Assembly: GCA_025458545.1 (NCBI GenBank)
Contig: JALOSH010000004.1
Coordinates: 1-21,390 of the forward strand
Reading direction: 5' to 3'
DNA: 21,390 nucleotides
From: Hydrogenophaga sp.
GTDB taxonomy: Bacteria > Pseudomonadota > Gammaproteobacteria > Burkholderiales > Burkholderiaceae
Both the position numbers and the translations under genes were made by a program. Below, piece by piece: positions 17,474 to 21,390 of this stretch; positions within the stretch are counted from its first letter, which is position 1; each line of letters begins with the position of its first letter. The notes under the pieces were generated by a model, which was given only the letters and a program-made list of their open reading frames with translations, was not told where the DNA came from and did not search any database.

Positions 17474-18909
17474 CCCTGGGCCCTGGCTCGGCGGTGCGAT
17501 CTCGGCGCATCGTGCGCACCGGTGTGCTGGCCCTGTTGAGCCTCGCGGTGGCGGGGGCTGTGTGTGCCAGCGAGCGCGGACTCGCCCTCTATGAGCGCGG
17601 CGAATACCGTGTGGGTGCGCTGGCCGAGCCGCTCAGTGGTCGCGCCGGTGCAGACGGGTCCTGGGTGTTGCGCGGTGCGGCCGTGGCTTGTGCCAATTGC
17701 CATGGTCTGCAGGCGCAGGGTGGCGGTGAGGGTTACCAGGGCATTCCGCCCTTGCGCTGGCCCGAATGGTCGTCGGCCGACCCCCAGATTCGCGCGGCAG
17801 CCAGCCAGCGCTTTGAGCGCGCGGTGCGGCAGGGCCTGGGTGCTTCGGGTCAGCCCCTGAGCCATGCCATGCCCCGCTTTGATGTGAGCGACGAAGCTTT
17901 ACAAGCGCTGGCCAGCCATGTGACGGGCTTGGCCACGGCGGCCCCCGTCCAGGCGGTGCCGGTGTTCGCGCTCTTGCAGCTGAACGACGGCGCCGCCCCT
18001 TTGCTGGAGCGCGAGCTGCTGTCGAACCTGCAGCGTTGCCTGCGCGAGCGTCTGGGTGGTCGCATCCGACTGGAAACCCGGGTGGCCGAATCCCGCTCGC
18101 AGGCGCAGGACCAATGGGAGCAACTTGCCCGCAAGCCAGAGGTGGTGGCCGTGTTGGCGCCCAGCTGGCGCGGCTGGCAGCCGCGCGCGGGCGGTGGTGG
18201 TTTGCCTGCGCTGTTCCCCCTGACCGCCGATCCTGTGGAGGGTGTGGGCACGTCGCACTGGCTCTTTGGCGGTGAGCGTGCGCGAGCCATTGCCCTGGTG
18301 CAAGCCTGGCTGGAGCGTGGCAGCGAGCGCAGCTTGCCGGTGTGGACCGGCTTGGGCAGCGAGGGTGAGCGCCGCTGGCGCGAGCTGGCCCCACTCGCCC
18401 AGGCCGTGGCGCAGCAAGGTGGGCAGGTGCTGCGCATGGAGCGGTTGTCCGCGCCAGAGGTGACCACAGCACGCCCGGCGCTTTGGTGGGCAGGTGTTGG
18501 GCAACCGGGAGCGGGCTGGTGGCTGGTGCCCGAACCTTTGGCACCCGCGCCAGCGGGGGGCAGTCGGTGGTGGCAGGCTCAGCCCTATGCGGGCAAGACC
18601 CTGCGGCCACTGTCGCTCCGCTGGGCAGAAGCGACCTGCCTGACGCTGGACGCCGTCATGTCGCGCGGTGAATCCGTGACACGTCGCAACTGGCCCGATC
18701 TGCTGGGCAACACCGGGCGCCTGAACGACGGCCATGGCTGGGAATGGCGGGTTCCGCTGCACGATGCAGCGGGCTTTGGTGCAGCCGCGGCCTGGAGCGT
18801 GGTGGAGTTTGTGAATGGCGACCGTGCCCGGTTGATCACACCCAGGGTGGATGTGGGCAGCCCGGCCGACACCGGCGCCGGACCAGCGTCTCAGGCTTTG
18901 CGCCGATAA
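17470..18909 (+). CDS. Cytochrome c fused to a periplasmic-binding-protein-like domain
   Basis: A 479-residue exported protein whose ATG overlaps the upstream stop (ATGA). After a signal peptide (TGVLALLSLAVAGAVCASE) comes a mono-haem cytochrome c domain with CANCH (Cys74, Cys77, His78) and a probable Met ligand in HAMPRF (Met134). From about residue 165 the chain (FALLQLNDGAAPLLERELL and on, to residue about 460) looks like an alpha/beta periplasmic ligand-binding domain of the branched-chain amino acid receptor type, although it is divergent and this assignment is tentative. The cytochrome could accept electrons from the oxidase; the second domain could sense or hold a ligand. The 3' end overlaps folA on the other strand by 19 bases. 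Confidence 0.85.
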   Translation: MTLGPGSAVRSRRIVRTGVLALLSLAVAGAVCASERGLALYERGEYRVGALAEPLSGRAGADGSWVLRGAAVACANCHGLQAQGGGEGYQGIPPLRWPEWSSADPQIRAAASQRFERAVRQGLGASGQPLSHAMPRFDVSDEALQALASHVTGLATAAPVQAVPVFALLQLNDGAAPLLERELLSNLQRCLRERLGGRIRLETRVAESRSQAQDQWEQLARKPEVVAVLAPSWRGWQPRAGGGGLPALFPLTADPVEGVGTSHWLFGGERARAIALVQAWLERGSERSLPVWTGLGSEGERRWRELAPLAQAVAQQGGQVLRMERLSAPEVTTARPALWWAGVGQPGAGWWLVPEPLAPAPAGGSRWWQAQPYAGKTLRPLSLRWAEATCLTLDAVMSRGESVTRRNWPDLLGNTGRLNDGHGWEWRVPLHDAAGFGAAAAWSVVEFVNGDRARLITPRVDVGSPADTGAGPASQALRR

Positions 18910-19400
18910 CTGACGAAGGCAAACGGCAGGCCACTGGCCGCCACATGGCTCTCGCGGCTGGTTTCTGCCCACCCGGCGTCCAGCGTGGGCGCGAAGGCAT
19001 CGCCGTCAAAGTCCCGCGCGATCTCGGTCACCACCACGGAGCTGGCCAGCGGCAGCGCCTGCGCATAGATCTGGGCACCGCCGATCACCCAGGCGTCGCT
19101 GCCGGGTGGGCACAGGTCGCGCGCCGCCTGCAGCGAATGAGCCACCGCAGCGCCATCGGCCTGCCACGTCGGATCGCGTGTGACCACAATGTTGAGGCGA
19201 CCGGGCAAGGGGCGAAACCTCGGCGGCAGCGAGTCCCAGGTCTTGCGGCCCATGATCACCGGGCAGCCCAGTGTGGAGCGCTTGAAGTGCGCCAGGTCTT
19301 CCGGCAGGTGCCAGGGCAACTGGTTGTTCCGGCCGATCACACCGTTGGCGGCGCGGGCGAAAATGAGATGGAGCTTGGCGGGCGCGGTGGTCTCAGACAT
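18891..19400 (-). CDS. folA: Dihydrofolate reductase
   Basis: DHFR reduces dihydrofolate to tetrahydrofolate with NADPH, regenerating the cofactor consumed by thymidylate synthase. The 169-residue product has NGVIGRNNQLPWHLPEDL with catalytic Asp35, the NADPH-binding VIMGRKTWDSLP segment and WVIGGAQIYAQAL. ATG 19400 gives normal length; an upstream in-frame start at 19463 would add 21 Cys/Pro-rich residues not seen in the family. The start overlaps the end of the transporter gene by 8 bases, so they are probably co-transcribed. Together with thyA upstream on the same strand this forms a folate/thymidylate group. Confidence 0.96.
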   Translation of the reverse strand: MSETTAPAKLHLIFARAANGVIGRNNQLPWHLPEDLAHFKRSTLGCPVIMGRKTWDSLPPRFRPLPGRLNIVVTRDPTWQADGAAVAHSLQAARDLCPPGSDAWVIGGAQIYAQALPLASSVVVTEIARDFDGDAFAPTLDAGWAETSRESHVAASGLPFAFVSYRRKA

Positions 19401-20307
19401 CGGGCGATTGTGCCTTGGCGGGTGGCCACCGCAGGGCGCTGGTGGGCAGCAGCACGCTGGCAATGGCCACCATCACAAACACCATGGCCAGCCAGTCCTG
19501 CCAGTGGGGCACCTCGCCGGTGATGAAGGTGGCACTGAGCGTGCCCACCAGGGGGATCGCCATCACGCTCATGGCGCTGGTGGCGGGCGGAAGGTCGCGC
19601 GCCATGCCGAACCAGATCAGTTGCGCGAAGCCGTAGTTGATGAACACGCCATAGGCCAGGCTGACCCACATCATGGTGGTGAAGCTGGCGGGTTGCGGCA
19701 CCGGCTCCAGCCACACGGCCAGCACCCACACCGCCAGGCTGCCCAGCAACAGCATCCAGACCGTGACCACCAATGGGGACAGCGTCAGCTGGGCCCGGCG
19801 AAACATCAGCGTACCCAGAGCCCAGCACGCCGCTGCAGACAGCATCCAGGCCACGCCGGTGGGGCGGCCAGTGATGCGTTGCAACTCGTGCCACAGCAGC
19901 AAGCCGATGGCCACACTCACGCAGAACAGGGCCAGCCAGACACGCGGTGTGATGCGTTCCCGGAAAAACGCCGCGCCGATCAGCACGGTGAAGATCGGCA
20001 TGGTGAAGCCCAGGATGGCCGCCCGGCCCGAGGCCAGTTCCTGCACACCCAGAATCGACAGCGTGTGCCAGCCCAGCACATTGGGCAGACCGAGCAGGGC
20101 AATCGCCAGCCACTCGCGCCCGGCCGGGCGCATGCGCTCACCGCGCGCGGCCACGAACAGGAACAGCCAGGCCGCGCCCAGCAGCATGGTGATGGCCCGG
20201 AAGTACAGCGGCGACAGCTGCTGCAGCGAGAGCTTCATCATGGGCCAGTTGACGCCCCACATGAGCGTGAGCGCCAGCAGCGCCCAGAGCTGGCGGCGGG
20301 AAATCAA
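19393..20307 (-). CDS. EamA-family (DMT) membrane transporter
   Basis: About 304 residues with ten hydrophobic segments, as expected for the drug/metabolite transporter superfamily with two EamA repeats. The first helix is RRQLWALLALTLMWGVNWP. FRAITMLLGAAWLFLF and ASGRAAILGFTMPIFTVLIG belong to the first half. The second repeat ends with ATSAMSVMAIPLVGTLSA and a VPHWQDWLAMVFVMVAIA helix. The substrate is unknown. TTG 20307 is the only reasonable start before the first helix; there is no good ribosome binding site. The open frame continues upstream to TTG 20511, but that part translates the structured repeat and is not family-like, so it is excluded. Lies between thyA and folA. Confidence 0.85.
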   Translation of the reverse strand: MISRRQLWALLALTLMWGVNWPMMKLSLQQLSPLYFRAITMLLGAAWLFLFVAARGERMRPAGREWLAIALLGLPNVLGWHTLSILGVQELASGRAAILGFTMPIFTVLIGAAFFRERITPRVWLALFCVSVAIGLLLWHELQRITGRPTGVAWMLSAAACWALGTLMFRRAQLTLSPLVVTVWMLLLGSLAVWVLAVWLEPVPQPASFTTMMWVSLAYGVFINYGFAQLIWFGMARDLPPATSAMSVMAIPLVGTLSATFITGEVPHWQDWLAMVFVMVAIASVLLPTSALRWPPAKAQSPDV

Positions 20308-20523
20308 GGAGGTGACCCCCCCGCGCCGCTTCGCGTCACTCCCCTGGGGGCTGAGGGCTGCGGCTCCCAGCCTGCCTGCGCAGGCTGGGACAGTCCGAAG
20401 AAGCCTTGCCTCTGGCGAGGCTGCGGCCTGCAAGGCGCACTGGCCGGCTGGCAGAGCCAGCCCGGCGGTGCCACTGGATGGCGAAGCTTCATGCCTCGCA
20501 AGTAGGTGCAACGCACCAGGGAG
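20308..20523. repeat. Structured intergenic element, probably a dispersed repeat
   Basis: About 216 non-coding bases between the thyA stop and the transporter start, packed with inverted repeats. The largest is TCCCAGCCTGC (20365-20375) with GCAGGCTGGGA (20380-20390), an 11-bp perfect stem with a 4-base loop. Others are GCCTTGC/GCAAGGC around 20404-20437, GGCTGG-CAGAG-CCAGCC near 20445-20461 and GGTGC-AAC-GCACC at 20505-20517. The text around CGCGCCGCTTCGCGTCACT and CCCCTGGGGGCTGAGGGC looks like an element I recall scattered between genes in Comamonadaceae. That recall is unverified, and exact ends cannot be set from one copy. Confidence 0.55.
20365..20390. repeat. 11-bp perfect hairpin inside the intergenic element
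   Basis: TCCCAGCCTGC-CTGC-GCAGGCTGGGA. The stem is perfect and GC-rich, with no T-run on either strand, so it is a strong RNA or DNA structure but not a standard intrinsic terminator. Confidence 0.75.
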
Positions 20524-21369
20524 TCAAACAGCAACTGGCGCCTTGATCGCCGGGTGGCATTCGTACCCGAGCACCTCGAAGTCCTCGTAGGCGTAGTCGA
20601 AGATCGAATCGGGTTTGCGCCGGATGTTCAGCGTCGGATAGGCGAAGGGCTGGCGGCTCAGCTGGAGTTCCACCTGGTCGTGGTGGTTGCTGTAGATGTG
20701 GCAGTCGCCACCGGTCCAGATGAAGTCGCCCACGTCCAGATCGCATTGCTGCGCCAGCATGTGGGTCAGCAGCGCATAGCTGGCGATGTTGAAGGGCACG
20801 CCCAGGAAAATGTCGGCGCTGCGCTGGTAGAGCTGGCAGCTGAGCTTGCCCTTGCCGCCGGGCTCGGTGGCAGGTGCCACGTAGAACTGGAAGAAAGCGT
20901 GGCAGGGCATGAGCGCCATCTGGTCCAGGTCGGCCACGTTCCAGGCGCTGACGATGATGCGGCGGCTGTCGGGGTTGGTCTTGAGCTGCTTGACGACTTC
21001 GCTGATCTGGTCCACATGTCCGCCACCCGGCTTGGGCCAGTTGCGCCACTGCACGCCGTACACCGGCCCCAGTTCGCCGTCTTCTCGCGCCCATTCGTCC
21101 CAGATGGTGCAGCCGCGTTCCTGCAGCCATTTCACATTGGAGTCGCCGCGCAAGAACCAGAGCAGCTCGACGATGATGGCCTTGAGGAAGACCTTCTTGG
21201 TGGTCACCAGCGGAAAGCCTTCGCTCAGGTCGAAGCGCATCTGGTGGCCGAACACGCTGCGCGTGCCGGTGCCGGTGCGGTCGCCTTTGTGCACACCGTG
21301 CGTGTACACGTGGCGCATGAAATCTTCGTATTGCGAGCGAACGGGGCGGGTGGCGGTGGAAACGGTCAT
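20524..21369 (-). CDS. thyA: Thymidylate synthase
   Basis: ThyA methylates dUMP to dTMP using methylene-tetrahydrofolate, yielding the dihydrofolate that FolA recycles. The 281-residue product has the N-terminal [13 protein letters not shown] phosphate-binding loop, the active-site Cys156 in [13 protein letters not shown], the [19 protein letters not shown] segment and the [12 protein letters not shown] dUMP-binding region. ATG 21369 gives a normal N terminus; upstream sequence is cut by the window edge after 21 bases and shows no clear ribosome binding site. The gene is complete. The following transporter and folA genes are on the same strand, across the structured element. Confidence 0.97.
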   Translation of the reverse strand: MTVSTATRPVRSQYEDFMRHVYTHGVHKGDRTGTGTRSVFGHQMRFDLSEGFPLVTTKKVFLKAIIVELLWFLRGDSNVKWLQERGCTIWDEWAREDGELGPVYGVQWRNWPKPGGGHVDQISEVVKQLKTNPDSRRIIVSAWNVADLDQMALMPCHAFFQFYVAPATEPGGKGKLSCQLYQRSADIFLGVPFNIASYALLTHMLAQQCDLDVGDFIWTGGDCHIYSNHHDQVELQLSRQPFAYPTLNIRRKPDSIFDYAYEDFEVLGYECHPAIKAPVAV

Positions 21370-21390
21370 GGTGCGGAGAAAGTCGAAAGC

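Noticed and set aside
20308..20511. N-terminal extension of the EamA transporter to TTG 20511
   Set aside because: It would translate the structured repeat into a non-hydrophobic leader not expected in EamA proteins, and the length without it (304 residues) is normal.

Overview
The window is GC-rich and gene-dense. Its backbone (CinA-like protein, glnA, DUF4124 protein, ntrB, ntrC, xth, then thyA, an EamA transporter and folA) and the sequence of its products suggest a betaproteobacterium, most likely Burkholderiales/Comamonadaceae. Genus cannot be fixed from sequence alone. No tRNA, rRNA, CRISPR array, transposase or integrase was seen.

Region 1 (1-6213, + strand) is nitrogen control. A membrane-protein tail and a CinA-like MoaB/Mog-domain protein precede glnA, which encodes glutamine synthetase. 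The glnA upstream region holds an almost perfect sigma-54 -24/-12 element and NtrC-like sites. After glnA come three hairpins, the last a clear rho-independent terminator. A small exported DUF4124 protein follows, then ntrB and ntrC, the two-component pair expected to act on the glnA promoter. xth (exonuclease III, - strand) converges on ntrC and overlaps its end by 35 bp.

Region 2 (7223-18909, + strand) is the unusual part: a tight five-gene unit for exported copper/redox proteins. It encodes a 2384-residue multicopper oxidase, an exported beta-propeller protein, two SCO1/SenC-type copper chaperones with twin-arginine-like signals, and a mono-haem cytochrome c fused to what looks like a periplasmic-binding-protein domain. 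Three of the four junctions are 4-base ATGA or GTGA overlaps. A plausible reading is that the SCO proteins metallate the oxidase, the oxidase removes electrons from a substrate outside the cytoplasm, and the cytochrome relays electrons or senses a ligand. The oxidase resembles in size and motifs the giant MnxG/MofA-type oxidases linked to Mn(II) oxidation, but the substrate here is not known.

Region 3 (18891-21369, - strand) holds thyA, an EamA-family transporter and folA. thyA and folA are partners in the thymidylate/folate cycle. A highly structured, apparently non-coding stretch of about 210 bp lies between thyA and the transporter and looks like a dispersed Comamonadaceae intergenic repeat.
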